DNA from: Cercis canadensis
Lineage: Eukaryota > Streptophyta > Magnoliopsida > Fabales > Fabaceae
Reading direction: 5' to 3'
Assembly: GCA_003255065.1 (NCBI GenBank)
Contig: QAOA01000060.1
Location: forward strand, 1-64,000
DNA: 64,000 nucleotides
In this document: positions 1 to 13,185 of the stretch, one piece after another
How the letters are laid out: each line of letters opens with the position of its first letter
Position numbering within the stretch: position 1 is the first letter of the stretch
Made by a program: the position numbers and the translations under genes
The notes under the pieces: model-generated
What the model was told of the DNA's origin: nothing
Database searches by the model: none
Seen by the model: only the letters and a program-made list of their open reading frames with translations

Positions 1-1892
1 CTTCACCAGATTGTGGATCATAAAATCTCTCTATCAAACTAATGACCGTTGATTTCCCACTCCCACTTTGCCCTACCAAAGCTGTAGTAGTACCACTTGG
101 TATTGAAAGAGTAAACCCATTGAATATCAGTTCATCTGGTCTTGCAGGGTAACTAAAGCAAACCTCCCTCAGTTCTATATCTCCACGAATATCATCTAGC
201 TGTCTACCATTTGTGTCATAAGCGTCAATCTCCGGCTGCCTTTTAATCGTTTCAAACATCTTAAATGCAGCAGCTTTTCCTGCAGCAAATGCACTCAGGC
301 TTGGAGAAGCCTGGCCAAGAGACCTGTGGAATATGATTAAGCAATTCAATTTTTTGAAATATAGGTCCATCTTTTGCAATATGATAGCAGAATGCAACTT
401 ACACGGAGCCAGCCAATACTACAAACAATACATTCATGACGTCCCCTCCTGTATATCCTTTCTCTACTACCATTTTCCCACCATACCATGTAGCCAAACC
501 ATAACTGCAGAAAGCAACACAATAAAGGAATCCCACACCGAAACCTGAAGCCATCCCCTCTTGCACACTATTCTGGTAAGCTTTCATTAACGATTGATTA
601 TATTTAGTTATTGCTTGCTTCTCCCCAGTAAAGGATGCTACCTGCATTGAAGGAAGGAACATTTTTTTGTTTTTATATATATTTTTCAGATATGGAAAGG
701 AACAATCACAAGTTCTCTCCAATATTTTGCTCACTGTTCGAATAGAACCAATTGTCTGCTCTACTACAGTTGCTGCTGCAGAATAAGCTGTTTGTCCACG
801 CGATGATGTCTTTCCTGTAACAATGGCCATTGCAGCACCAGAAAAGACAAGAGGTGGAATAGAAGATAGCATGACAAGGGTTAGAAGCCATCCCTTGATG
901 AATGCTATGATAAATCCTCCTAGGAAAGTTCCCATTAACTGTATGAACTGTCCAACCTGAAATGAAATTTTGAAGACAATAAAGAAATGAGTTTTACCTT
1001 AAACTGCATTCTGTGATGGTTGGAGAAAGAAAATTGACATGTTGTAAGAGTTGTATGGTGCTAAATTAATACCTTTTCACCCATGGCATCTTGAATAAGA
1101 ACAGTATCTCCTGACATCCTTCCAATAACCTCACCAGTATTTGTTTCCTTATCAAAGAAGCTGATATCTTGCCTCAAAATTGTCTTGAGATATAAACTTC
1201 TTATTCTTGCAGCCTGTCTCTCCCCAGTGACCATCCAGCAAGTCACCTCTGACATATTGGAATTATGGTTATTGGCTTTTGTTTCATAATAGTCTCAATT
1301 ATGTTACTAGTAATACGTAAATTATCAGCAGAGAATCGCGTGTGCTTACGGAGAAATGCTGCAGCAAAGGAACCGACAGCCAAGTATACAAACCTCAGAG
1401 CCACCTGAGCACAAAATCAAGAACTATGACATGAAAAATAGGAGAATTTGAACTTGTAATACTTGACTTCAAACTGTAAAGGGTGTTGCATAGCTGAAGC
1501 AGAACCATGCTCAAGTTATACTTTGTTGGCTTTAGATATGTCACATAAATTAGTAGAGAAAGAAATTAGTCATTAAGTACCTTTGAAACTTGATCAACAA
1601 CTGTTTTGGAATCTGAGTTTTCTCCAAAAGCATTAATTATGTCTCCCATAATTATAGTCATTAAGGGCATAGTGACTCCATTCCCTACAGCACCTATAGT
1701 CCCTACAGTCATCAATAAACAATCTAAAGAGTCTGCAAATGTGAAGAGCTTGTAAAAGGGTACTGTGTTTTTGCTTTCTTCTTTGCCCTTGCCCTTCTCT
1801 GACTCTTGTTTGTTGTCAGTAACTGGTTGCTGACTTGGCCCTGTTGTTTCAGATGTGCTAATATCTCCATCCAAGCTAGTCTCCCCTGCCAT
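1..1892 (-). CDS. ABCB-type (MDR/P-glycoprotein) ABC transporter, 5' part, copy A
   Basis: Full-size ABCB exporter of the plasma membrane; relatives move auxin and other hydrophobic compounds, and the substrate here is unknown. Exons read on the minus strand: 1581-1892, 1350-1404, 1073-1248, 735-956, 403-641 and 1-323 (continues off the window). Phases agree across every junction. Exon 1 encodes an acidic N-terminus and the first membrane helix; exon 3 has the conserved [10 protein letters not shown] stretch; the last exon carries Walker A (GQSGSGKST) of the first nucleotide-binding domain. I chose the ATG at 1890-1892 because [11 protein letters not shown] fits family N-termini; an in-frame ATG at 1952 would add 20 residues. 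The second half of NBD1, TMD2 and NBD2 lie outside the window. The gene is nearly identical to the 5' part of copy B at 20009-22089, so it is a recent duplicate or a paralogue kept similar. No stop or frameshift is seen in the visible exons. Confidence 0.9.
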
Positions 1893-4059
1893 TTTCTTGT
1901 TATGAACCTTTTGCAAACTTGAGGTGGGTGAAGATGGCAAACCAGGAAGCAACAGAGGAATAAAAGAAAATTCAAGTTGGAAGTTCCAGTTGCCAACTAA
2001 TGCTAGTTAGCTTAGCTTCTGGACACAAAGGAAAAGAATATAACAGAATTAGATACTCAAAACAATCTATAGGGTACTCTGAAGTTACCACTTTTTTGAG
2101 TATGGGCCAAGTGGGTTAATGAAGCGTTACTTTATAGATAACAAAAAGTCAAAAACCAACATGGGTCAAATAAACAATGGCTGAAATTTTAAGTTGAAAA
2201 CTTCGAACTCCTCCAACCCCAAGTTGTCTAAATATAGATCACTGTTTTAATCAACCTAAAATTTGATATTTATTATCATTATAACCGAATATGAATTTCT
2301 TGATCACCAAGCAACTCTAGTTTCTTCTTTTTAATTTATATTTGCAGACTTTTCCATTCTTTAATGTTGTTGCCTTTTTCACTAATAAAAAAAGAAAATA
2401 TGAAAGACTATTCACTTAATGAAAGACACCGTTCTAAACTAATATTTCTCTCAATTTATTTTCGACTCTTATGGTACCAATGGAAAACCTGGTAGCAATT
2501 ACTTAGCAATTAGCACCATCATGTAATTGTCGTAAAGTACACATATAGAATCAAACCTAATCTCATCAATAATTGTCGCTTACCACTCTCTTTTCTCTAG
2601 ATACCCATTACATCAAATTGAATGGATAAATAAATTATTGATTCAATTGACCAACTCATAAATTTAAGAGTTTATTATTCTTAAGTGTTTAGTGTTAGAG
2701 AAAAAAACAATTCAATTATAAATATAAGAGACCTCCAGTTTAAAGCTTTTTATACGGTATGAAATAACTAAAATATATTTTAGTGTTATATGATTATTTT
2801 TGTCACATATGTGATTATTCTTTGGTACCATAAAATCATTTTATTCACATATATAGTTATTTTATTAAAAAATAAATGTAAGAATATTTTAATCATTTTA
2901 GACAATATAAAAAACACTAAACTAAAAATCCTCATATTTAGAATTGAATTATTTTTCAGACATCAAATACTTAAGAATAATAAACTCTAAATTTAATCTC
3001 TAGCTCCCTATTTATTGTTTTTTTTTTATTGGACCCTATTTATTGTTCTTTGTCCTTTAGTCATTGTTGTATTTATATTCTATCTATTATTGAATTTTAT
3101 TCAGCTAAAGAAACTAGTGGACCATACCACTAATTAAAATAATTTACCTTAGCCTGTCCATATAACATCATCCTAACTATAGACGTTTTCCCAAATCACA
3201 CGTCCACATACATACAAATTTAGATAAATAAAATCCTTCTGGGTACTTAATTATTTTTTGGTCAATAGCCTTGGTTTTGCCCCTTTTAACTCCATTTTGG
3301 TGTTATTAAAGAAAAAATTTAAAAAGAAAGAAAGAAACTATTTAAAATCGCAAAGTAAAATTTCATTGATGGTTTTATGATCGAATATTGTATTACATTA
3401 TTTTATAACTTGGATTTCATGTTTAAATGCCGCAATTTTGGAAGGAAAATAATATTTACACATCTATTGAGTAAAACTTTTAATTAGTGGAATTTTTTTA
3501 AAAAAATCATGAACTCCATGAACAGAAATAATAATAATAATAATAATAATAAAGTATGGCTTTTTTTTTGTTGGGTAGCTACAATATTAAAATGAGTGTC
3601 AAAGAAGCATAACAACTTAATACACACTCTGCAAGTTAATTGTATCTCATTTTATCAATCAATTCGTTTTGCTTACTTCATAATCATATATTCAAATTTG
3701 ACGACTTAGTCTATCACAATCATATTTTATAATTGATATTGTATGCATTTTATTTGGACATGTCATAGTATTGAAAAGATATCAACAATAGTCCACAACA
3801 GAGTCCTCATTGCATGGCCTACTGAAATCTAATTTTGTTCAATTATCTTCAAATTCTTATAATTTCAAATTGTGGTTACTCTTTTTTCATCCACTGATTT
3901 TGGGATAAGAGTTTACGCAATAATATCATTTTCCAACCTTAAAACAAAGAGAAAATTCTACCATCAAATATGATGTGCTTGATGAATAAAATCATTTTTG
4001 AATGGTCAACTCTGGTTTTCCCCTTTCACTATTAAGGCTGCTTTGGGAATATCTATTTA
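1893..4059. other. AT-rich upstream DNA of copy A; no gene seen
   Basis: The first part, to about 3157, is homologous to the DNA upstream of copy B (to about 23539), so the 5' flank was duplicated along with the gene. Copy B has an extra block around 22700-22900 that is missing here. An (AAT)n microsatellite lies at about 3526-3551. Open frames here are short and have no family resemblance. Confidence 0.6.
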
Positions 4060-5023
4060 TCTATATAATAATAATAATGTGGAGCTGACAAGTGGTATGC
4101 CGTGTGAATTTCTTTCATTCAAGAGTATTTAAAAAATAATATATAATATGAATCATATGTGCTTTATAAATAAATAAATAACTGAAAAAATAATTAAAAT
4201 TCATGACATTAAATAACTTCTATAAATAGCACATGAATATCAATTTGAAATCAATGTCTTAATTGCCTTGCTTAATTAGGGCATTATCATAACTAAATAC
4301 AGTGATGAAAATTAAATTAAATTAAATAAATCAGAAATTAAAAAGAAAAAACCTTCTAATAATTATGATGATAATCAACTAAAAATTTTTATTATGATAG
4401 TGTATGAGGTCAAAATTTTTATTACTAAATCTAATTATTTTGAATAATTGCAATTCAATTTAATTTTGGAAGTCCACCACCACCAAAATTATAATCCATT
4501 ATTATTCAATTTCGGTTGAAATAAATTGTCAATTACTCTCCTTAATTTTAGTCATGTAATAATTGTTGATTTTTGAATTTGAATTTTGAAATTAGTGTTA
4601 TATGTTTTTGCCTCCATAGTCCTCTATATATAATGCACCACATGTGAGTCACTCATATTAATATGAAGTAAGTTTAACATAAATATTTATATTTTATTAT
4701 TTTTATCACCAAAAAAATTGATTTATATTTTATTTGGAATTCAAAATTTGCAAGTGCAAGTACAAATTTTTTTCAAAAGAAAAAAAAAAAGGAGATTTCT
4801 CTTATATGTTTCCTTTTCACTATTATACAAAAACCAAAGCAAAGATGCAAGTACTGTTTTTCTTTCATCTTGCTATTGCTCATAGGCATTCTTTATTCAA
4901 GTTTATAGAACTAAGCCAAAAGATCTAGGATGTAGGTCCCCTGAACAATGAAACAATATTGTTCACATGTGATGAAATGAATGATGATGCAAATAGGGCT
5001 GTTAAAAACCCTCAACTTTCAAA

Positions 5024-5300
5024 ATTGATGTAAGGAGGATAACTATGCAAGATGCTATCAGTTTTTTTAAAAGCAAACAGAGGGAGCAAACTGCAGATAT
5101 TCAAAAGAGAAGGTCATTAGCAGATGTTTCTACCAGTATAAAAGAATCTGTTTTGAGGAGATGAAGTGCATGTATGGGAGAAACATCTATCCAAGGTCAG
5201 CAATAAATAATTTTTTGGAGATCCTATTCCAGTAACTTTCAATGATGTTGCAGATGGCGAGATTCCAAAAGGTTCAAAAGTAGATAGAAATAGTGCCTAA
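5024..5300 (+). pseudogene. Gene fragment resembling a COP1-interacting-protein-like gene, inside the Helitron
   Basis: One frame reads RRITMQDAISFFKSKQ, then a basic QKRRSLADVS stretch and ESVLRR, before a stop. A shifted frame continues with DPIPVTFNDVADGEIPK and ends at TAA near 5298. The QDAI-FE-KQ pattern recalls plant COP1-interacting protein 7-like proteins, from memory and not searched. The frame is broken between the blocks and just upstream of 5024, so it is a relic. Its place inside the candidate Helitron would fit gene-fragment capture. Confidence 0.35.
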
Positions 5301-7330
5301 TTTTATTGCTGAAAATCAAGTTCATGTTTTACTTTTATTCTTATCCATGTTATTATAATATTATATATTGTGAGCGCTTACATATTAAAACTATAACACA
5401 ATTCTTAAGGTACAAAAACAGTTCCCAATACCCATTTATAAAATGGAATGAGTCCAATATGATACTTTTAACAAACTCAAGAAAGAAAGAAAAAAATCAG
5501 CATTAGCATTTAATTACTGCAATTATTTTTTTTGGTCCACTAAGGCTATACTACAAGGGTAACTTATTTTATTTGAGTTTAATTCTATGAAAGAAGTTTT
5601 ATTAAAAATGAAAGCTTCCTTTTCTTTATATTCTCATGATTAAGTTCCTTTTCTTTTTATAAAATGATTGCTCAAAATTGGCTAGGAATGTAACAAAATT
5701 AAGACACTTCATTTTGATATATTTAAATAGATACTAAGGTTGAGGTTGATATAATTTTGTTAGTTAAGTTCCTATTTTTTATAAATTTTACAGGTGATCT
5801 TCAATATGTTGTGCCTGTGCATTTCTTGAAATGCTGGGAAATGGGTGATAGACATGTACTTTGCTTATATATATATAGTCTGAATATGAGTCAACAACAT
5901 ATTTCAAAGTCCCACAGATATGATACTATTATTTCAGATATTCAGCATCTTTTGCAGCGCATGACTAGGAGGTGAAAATTAAGCCATTTGTATATGACAT
6001 TTATAATTCAAAATATTTTCCTAATAGTAAAGTCAATCTAAGAAGAAATTTACATACACAATTGTAAAAATTGAAAGATAAAGAATTTAATTCCTTGGTT
6101 TTTTTAATTTTTTATTAATAAAAATATCTTCATCCTTCTACATTGTGTATATTAAAATTGTAAATGTGTCCTTTGTCAAGTTCATGAGTTTATATGTCTT
6201 AGTTATGTTATATTCTATCAAGTCCATAATATAGGAGAGAATGTTGAAGTAGATAATCTTTTTTTGCTTATTTTGTGAATAATGGAGCAAAGAATCTTTT
6301 TCTTATTTTATTTTATTATCCTCAATATGTTCCTAATTATTTTGCCAGCCATCATGTCAAAGGTGTAATGGCTAATTGGAATTTAACTTATGGCCTAAAT
6401 GACCAAATCTAAGAGGTATGACAAATAGCATATTTCATTAAGAGGGACCATTGCCATCAAGCTTGCATATAGATGAAAGGAATTTAGTGATTACCACAAG
6501 TTAGAAATTTCTAATTCCATATCATAGAAAACATGCTCAAACGGGTCACTTGAGCAGTTTTGAACATGTCTTATTCAAATAATGTTGAGAAACTTGAGTT
6601 TCTTAAGAACTATGTTGTGCTTTTACTTTCATGGGTATGGTAACTTTGAGTCTATTTTGACTTTAGTTTTATATTTATGAAATCTTGAATCGTATGCTAT
6701 TTGTTTACTACCTTTTGTTTTGTGTTTACTCTAATTTTATTCCATGTGAGTGTAGTTTGATATGCTAATAAAATAATGTATACATGTATGTAGAGTATTT
6801 ATGCATTGCAATTTTTTAACATCTAGAGTAAATGGCCAATGACATGTTCAAAGGCAAAGCCTCCATATTTGGTTGTTGGTTAACTTTTAAAGTTGATCTA
6901 TAATTTAATTATTAATATATAATTAGAAAATGTATTACAAAAAAAATAAATAGGATAAATAATTGGGTTATTCATAGCATTAATTGAAATAAGTATACTA
7001 AAATTCTTGACTAAATAACATTTGGATTTCAAGATTAAGTTCACTCAATAGCAAGCCACACTTGAAACAAATTAGTAGTAGAACCATCAATCATATTGTT
7101 ATAAATAATGGTTTACATTTTTCTTCATATTTTTATAAACAATATTACAATACAATATGGTTATTAAATTATATACGATTCCAACTACGTTCTTTTGTTT
7201 TTTGGTGGTGGGTGGGGGGATGGACATGGGTGCATAAATTTTTGTCCATGTTAGAAGTCGGAGTGGTCCAAAGGTGTTATCGATATATTTAGGTGGAAGG
7301 ATCATAAAAAGCACAAAAAAGGTGGTCTAC

Positions 7331-7390
7331 GAAGATGTGTTCCATAAGATCAACCAAAAAGAAGATGTGTTCCATAAGATCAACCAAAAA
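7331..7390. repeat. 30-bp perfect tandem duplication
   Basis: A 30-bp unit (starting GAAGATGTGTTCCATAAG) occurs twice in tandem with no spacer. It lies inside the candidate Helitron. Confidence 0.9.
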
Positions 7391-7533
7391 TGTATATTAT
7401 AAATCTTAAACCCTGTAAATTCTAAAGATACTTCTACAGAATAAATGTGTATTTATATATTTATTTATTGATCCTGTAATATAATTTTAGGTACACAGGG
7501 AAGTGGTGATTCCTTAGCAGATAATTATATCAG

Positions 7534-7936
7534 TAGCAGTTTAAATCAAGTACTAGATATTATTTCACCGATGTGATATCACATTATCAAATTATAAAAA
7601 ATCGTGTAAGTAAAAAGTGATTACGAATTACATTTTGTGCCACCCCCGCCTGGCCACGCATCGCGCGGGGCAATAAACTAGTATAAGTATAAAACTATAA
7701 GCCCAAACAAGTTAAGAAAAGTAAATGCAGTTCAAATCAATAGCAGTTCAAATCAAGTACTAGATATTATTTCACTGATGTGATATCACATTATTAGATT
7801 ATAAAAAATCGTGTAAGTAAAAAGTGATTACGAATTACATTTTGTGCCACCCCCGCCTGGCCACGCATCGCGCGGGGCAATAAACTAGTATAAGTATAAA
7901 ACTATAAGCCCAAACAAGTTAAGAAAAGTAAATGCA
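7534..7936. repeat. About 205-bp tandem duplication of the Helitron 3' terminus
   Basis: Unit 1 (7534-7740) and unit 2 (7741 to about 7936) are nearly identical. Each includes the GC-rich hairpin and a CTAG (7678-7681 and 7885-7888). Two consecutive 3' ends could come from tandem insertion, from alternative termination during rolling-circle replication, or from local duplication. Confidence 0.85.
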
Positions 7937-8056
7937 TGCATCTTTGACTACAAGAACAGGCCAAAAAGAGAACAACCTTTTTCCTCTTTGCATAGTGCCA
8001 TTTCCATACCACTTTTTAAAAGAAAAGAAAGCAGTATAAGCAGTTAGGGTAAAACA

Positions 8057-10088
8057 ATGGGTTTCTCCATTATCCACCTTCTTGTATCATCATTTCTTCT
8101 TTGCTCTTTCTTGCAGGAACCAGCGCATGGCATTAAGGAGGCAAGCTCTTTTTTCTCATGAAATTCTACTCATGTTTTGCTTATATTGCTAAACTTTCAA
8201 TAATCACCATGTTGATGAAATTGTTTTTATCTTCTCAAATACCAAAGTTACAAAGTATAGCATTGGCTTACAAATAAACATTTTCACTAACCGTGGCTAC
8301 TCAGTTTTGTCTTGCAGTCTTACGTTGTATACTTAGGAGCACATTCTCATGGCCCAAATCCTTCTGCAACAAATTTTCATTATAATTTACTAGCCTCACA
8401 CATTGGAAGGTATTGAATTTGATGAACTGTTTTTAATGCTATATATAGACAGAAGAAAAGAAACTGACAACTTGAATGCGTGTTTAATGTTCATTCATAG
8501 CCATGAGAAGGCCATGGAAGCAATCTTTTACTCGTATAATAGACACATCAATGGCTTTGCTGCAGTACTTGAGGAGGAGGAAGTAGCAGAGATTGCGAGT
8601 AAGTGAATCATTACCATGTGCTTCGATTGTCATCAACATATTCCAAATATAGTATTAGTGCTTTTAACTCTGTTTCCTCTGTTAATATTATTGACTATAC
8701 AAATTACTATGATGTTTGGATGGGTGCAGAAAACCCAAATGTAGTGTCTGTGTTCTTGAACAAAGGGCATGAACTGCACACTACCCGGACATGGGAATTT
8801 CTTGGACTAGAGAGAAATGGAATAGTTCCTAAACACTCGGTTTGGAAGAAGGGAAGAAATGGTGAAGATACAATCATTGCTAACCTTGATACTGGTTACT
8901 TTCTTTTTTCACCACTCACCAAATAGGTTAATCTTCAGACACTAGATTCTTCTTATTTTTTTTAGTCCTCCTTCATATGATCATTTACACTACTCTATGG
9001 TTTTCTTTTGTGCCTGGATCATATTTGCATTCTCTGTTTATCATTTGCAAGTGGAAGGATCACCAGAAAGTTAATGCTTCACATTTTGCATATAACTTGG
9101 GGCCACTGATCTCTTGTCAATTGCCACAATTTATTGACAATTTCTTGCATAGGTGTTTGGCCTGAATCCAAGAGCTTTAGCGACGAAGGAATGGGCCCTG
9201 TCCCATCAGAGTGGCGAGGAATCTGCCAATTTGACAATTTTCATTGCAACAGGTCAACTGAACAATGCAGTGTGATAAAGAAACATTTTTCCCCCTTCAT
9301 TCTAATAACCTTTCTATATATGTTACATATGCACTACACAGGAAGTTGATTGGAGCAAGATTCTTCAGCAAAGGTTATGAGGCAATTGTTGGCAAACTTA
9401 ACGAATCGTTGTATACAGCACGCGACTACAATGGCCATGGCAGTTTTACTCTGTCAACAGCTGGGGGTAATTTTGTTGGAGGAGCAAGTGTTTTTGGTCT
9501 TGGTAATGGCACGGCCAAGGGTGGATCCCCCAGAGCCTGTGTTGCAGCCTACAAGGTGTGCTGGCCTCCAGTTAATGGCACCCAATGCACTGATGCAGAT
9601 GTCATGGCTGCTTTTGATGCTGCTGTAAGTGACGGTGTTGATGTTATTTCATTTTCTCTGGGTAAGCCTGTTCCCACACAATTATTTGAAGATGGGTTTT
9701 CCATAGGGGCCTTCCAAGCAGTTCCAATGGTATATTGGTAGTTAGCGCTGGAGGGAATTCAGGACCGAAACCTGGAAGTGTAACTAATGTGTCACCATGG
9801 ATGTTCACCGTTGGTGCTAACACAATAGATAGAGACTTTGCTAGTTATGTTGCACTTGGTGACAAGAAGCACCTAAAGGCATCATCATTTGTCATTTTAG
9901 GTTATGTTAATAATTGTGTCACTTCCAATTTTGCTTCAACCAAGTTTTGCTTAAAACAACATTAAAATTATGGAATGTGCTCATTATTTTATATCAATTA
10001 CAGGGAGCTAGTCTTTCTACAGGATTGCCATCTGAGAAATTATACCCTTTGATTAGTGCTGTAGATGCTAAAGCTGCTAATGTGACCA
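8057..10088 (+). pseudogene. Subtilisin-like serine protease (SBT family, AIR3-like), truncated and frameshifted
   Basis: Plant subtilases are secreted cell-wall proteases. Exons: 8057-8140 (signal peptide MGFSIIHLLVSSFLLCSFLQ), 8318-8409 (SYVVYLGAHSHG), 8501-8598 and 8730-8894 (inhibitor I9 propeptide, then catalytic Asp in NLDTG), 9153-9252 ([12 protein letters not shown]), 9342-9878 (catalytic His in GHGS, then NGTAKGGSPRA) and 10004 to about 10088 (GLPSEKLYPLISA). Phases agree through the first five introns. Near 9725 one base is missing relative to the expected frame, so the AVPMVYW reading ends in a stop while VVSAGGNSGPKPG continues in another frame. The protein stops before the PA insert and the catalytic Ser (GTSMS) region, where PPR sequence begins. 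HGSF replaces the usual HGSH/HGTH. Introns 1 and 6 would need GC donors. It cannot encode an active protease. Confidence 0.88.
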
Positions 10089-10098
10089 TTTACTTGCT

Positions 10099-12000
10099 TT
10101 TTATGTGATGGTATCTTATAGTCGTGCAGGCAAGTTGAGGAATGCTATGCGAGTTTTGACCTTGATGCAGAATGCTGGAGTTGAACCTAATTTATCTATA
10201 TGTAACACTGCTATCTATGTTTTGGTGAAGGGGAACAAACTAGTAAAGGCACAGAGATTCTTGGAAAGAATGCAGCTGATAGGAATCATACCCAATGTTG
10301 TCACTTATAACTGCTTGATCAAGGGGTACTGTGATTTGCGCCGGATTGAAGATGCAATGAAGCTTATTACTGAAATGCCATCTAAGGGATGTCCCCCGGA
10401 TAAATTTAGTTACTATACTGGGATGGCTTTCCTCTGTAAGGAGAAAAGAATTGAAGAGGTAAACCAGTTAATGGAGAGTATGGTAAAGGATAATAAATTA
10501 ATACCGGATCAGGTTACATATAATACTCTTATCCATATACTTTCAAAGCATGGACATGCAGATGATGCACTTTGTTTTTTAAGGGAAGCAGAAGGGAAAG
10601 GTTTCGATGTAGATAAAGTTGGGTATAGTGCAATAATTCATTCTTTCTGTAAGGAGGGCAGGATAGGTGAGGCAAAGAGTTTAGTGAATAATATGTACTT
10701 GCAGGGCTGTATCCCACATGTAGTGACATATACTGCCATTATTGATGGATTTTGTCGGACAGGGAAGGTGGATGAAGCTAAACAGATGCTGCAGCAGAAG
10801 TACAAACATGGCTGCAAACCAAATAGTTGAATGGCCTCTGTCACACTGGAAAATCATTAGAGGCAAGAGAGATGATGAATGCAAATGAGGAGCATTGGTG
10901 GACCCCAAATGCCATCACTTATAGCGTTGTGATGCATGGTTTACATGGGGAGGGAAAATTGTCTGAAGCCTGTGATTTAGTTAGGCAAATGGTTAAAAAT
11001 GGATTTTTTCCAACTCCAGTTGAAATCAACTTGCTCATTCAGTCTCTTTGTCAAGACCGGAAAATAATTGAGGCTAAAAAGTTTATGGAGGAGTGCCTAA
11101 ATAAGGGTTGTGCGATTAATGCTGTAAACTTTACTACTGTCATTCATGGGTTTTGTCAGATTGGCGACTTGGAAGCTGCTTTATCTGTGCTTGATGACAT
11201 GTATTTGAGCAATAATCATCCTGATGCAGTCACATATACAACATTGATTGATGCACTGGGGAGGAAAGGTAGAATAGACAAGGCTACTGAACTAATAATG
11301 AAGATGCTTAGTAAGGGTTTGGTTCCTACTCCTGTAACATATAGGACAGTCATCCACCGGTAATGTCAATGGGGTAGAGTGGAGGATTTATTGAAATTAT
11401 TGGAAAAAATGCTTGCCTGGCAGACATGTAGGACAGCATCTAATCAGGTTATTGAGAAGCTTTGTCATTTTGGAAACCTTCAGGAGGCTGATAAACTCTT
11501 AAGGAAGGTTTTGAGAACAGCATCCAAAATTGATGCAAATACATGNCATCCACCGGTACTGTCAATGGGGTAGAGTGGAGGATTTTTTGAAATTATTGGA
11601 AAAAATGCTTGCCTGGCAGACATGTAGGACAGCATCTAATCAGGTTATTGAGAAGCTTTGTCATTTTGGAAACCTTCAGGAGGCTGATAAACTCTTAAGG
11701 AAGGTTTTGAGAACAGCATCCAAAATTGATGCAAATACATGCCATGTTCTTATGCAGAGTTATATGAGTAAAGAAATTGCTTTGTCAGCATATAAGGTGG
11801 CTTGTTGAATGTTTAGCCGTAATTTGATTCCTGACTTGAAGTTGTGTGAGAAAGTGAGCCAAAGACTAGTGTTAGATGGAAAGTTGGAGGAGGCTGATAA
11901 TCTTACGTTACGATTTGTTGAGCGTGGATGTATAACACCCCCAAAATGAGATGAAATTCTGAAGTTAGCCGCTGTTCTACCCTCAAATGATGATAGAGAT
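10099..12000 (+). pseudogene. P-class pentatricopeptide repeat (PPR) gene fragment, degenerate
   Basis: PPR proteins bind organellar RNA through 35-residue helical repeats. Tandem repeats are clear (VTYNCLIKGYCDLRRIEDAM, VTYNTLIHILSKHG, VTYTAIIDGFCRTGKVDEA, VTYTTLIDALGRKGRIDKA). It starts within a repeat with no start codon or targeting peptide. Lesions: about 19 bp lost near 10827 with a frame change, TAA at 11361-11363 where the duplicated copy has TAC, TGA at 11806-11808 (probably from CGA), and TGA at 11947-11949. The segment after 11351 appears twice around an N at 11546, and one unit is probably an assembly duplicate. Identity as a PPR relic is certain; the parent gene is not identified. 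Confidence 0.9.
11351..11741. repeat. 195-bp direct repeat around a single N (probable false duplication)
   Basis: 11351-11545 and 11547-11741 match except for a few bases, including TAA versus TAC and TTTATTG versus TTTTTTG. The N at 11546 sits exactly between them. The pattern is what two unmerged overlapping contig ends would give. Confidence 0.9.
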
Positions 12001-13185
12001 GATTCTGTTTCCTCAATTCATCATTTTCCCTTGTTGGTATTACATCTCTGGGCACTTCAATGTGGTATGGGATTTTCTTTCTTTTTAATTTTATGGTTTT
12101 AAGACTGTATGATCATAGTTGCAATAAAAATAATCATACTATTTTCTAGTTTAGTTGCAGAATTGTTTCTTGTGTTAAGTGAAAATGATGGTTATAGTAT
12201 TTTTGACCCGTTGATGAGTTGGAGATACACATTGTCTTAGCTTTTCTGCAATTTTCCACTTCATGTGGCTGTAACTTTCTGCTTCAGTGAGAAATCAAGA
12301 GTACAAATGTACAATTAGGATGATAGGATATCCCCTCCAAATGTGACAATAAGAGAAACAAGAAAACTTGAATACAATAGAACCTTCTAATCCTCTTGAA
12401 TATTCCTTACAGATAGATCTACTAGGACGAACATGGTGTACAAAGCCAATACAATAAAACCATGTCAATTACCATTTTAACAATATCAATCCTGTAGGGA
12501 CCAGTGTCTATCTTTTTTAGAGGGAAATGGTAACTGATATGGTTTTATTGTTTTATGGGGAAAAGCACAAACATGACTGCACGTAATGCTACAATGCTAT
12601 TTGCTGATTACATTTTGAAGACTTCTAAAGAAAGATGCTTTTTAAATTAAATTTTGGTCGTGAAGATTCTACTGATAAATGGATTTTTTTATTGAAAATT
12701 CAGTTAATGAATTTTTCTTTTATGTTATAGATTAAATCTTCAATAATCTGCAACTGAGGAGTTGTGGCAGGCCCCCAATTTGCTTTAACAATTGCAATCA
12801 TATTACACAGTAAGAACATTTGTTGGCAGAGTGAAGAACTACTAACGGTTGGCTCTTACTGAATACTGAGTAAATTGAACCATCATCAGAGAATTAGGAG
12901 TGCTTGACTTGGTTGGCTTATTGGAAATGGCAGGTATGCTACTTTAAGTTTGAATTTTACATAGGCATGTTTGATATGCATAGAAAGCCTCTGTAAAAAT
13001 TAGGCAAGTCTGAGTACTTTGTCATGTAGTGCTTTACCCATATTCTTTCCAGTATGATCTGAGAACATGGAAATGGACCCAGGTAAATTTATGGTGATAG
13101 AATGGCATTATACCTTCTGAACAAACTTGGAACATGTGGGTATAGTTTTGAAGAGATACACATTGTAGATACCTTTAATTTGAAT

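Larger units (their letters stand above)
4060..7681 (+). mobile_element. Candidate non-autonomous Helitron
   Basis: The 3' end shows a GC-rich imperfect hairpin at about 7651-7671 (core CACGCATCGCGCGGGGC), then AATAAA and CTAG at 7678-7681, with T following. This is the plant Helitron 3' pattern (hairpin, short spacer, CTRR, insertion between A and T). The proposed 5' end is TC at 4060-4061 (TCTATATAATAATAATAATG) preceded by A. No RepHel protein is visible, so it would be non-autonomous. The 3' terminus is well supported and the 5' end is a guess; TC at 4052 is an alternative. Confidence 0.5.
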
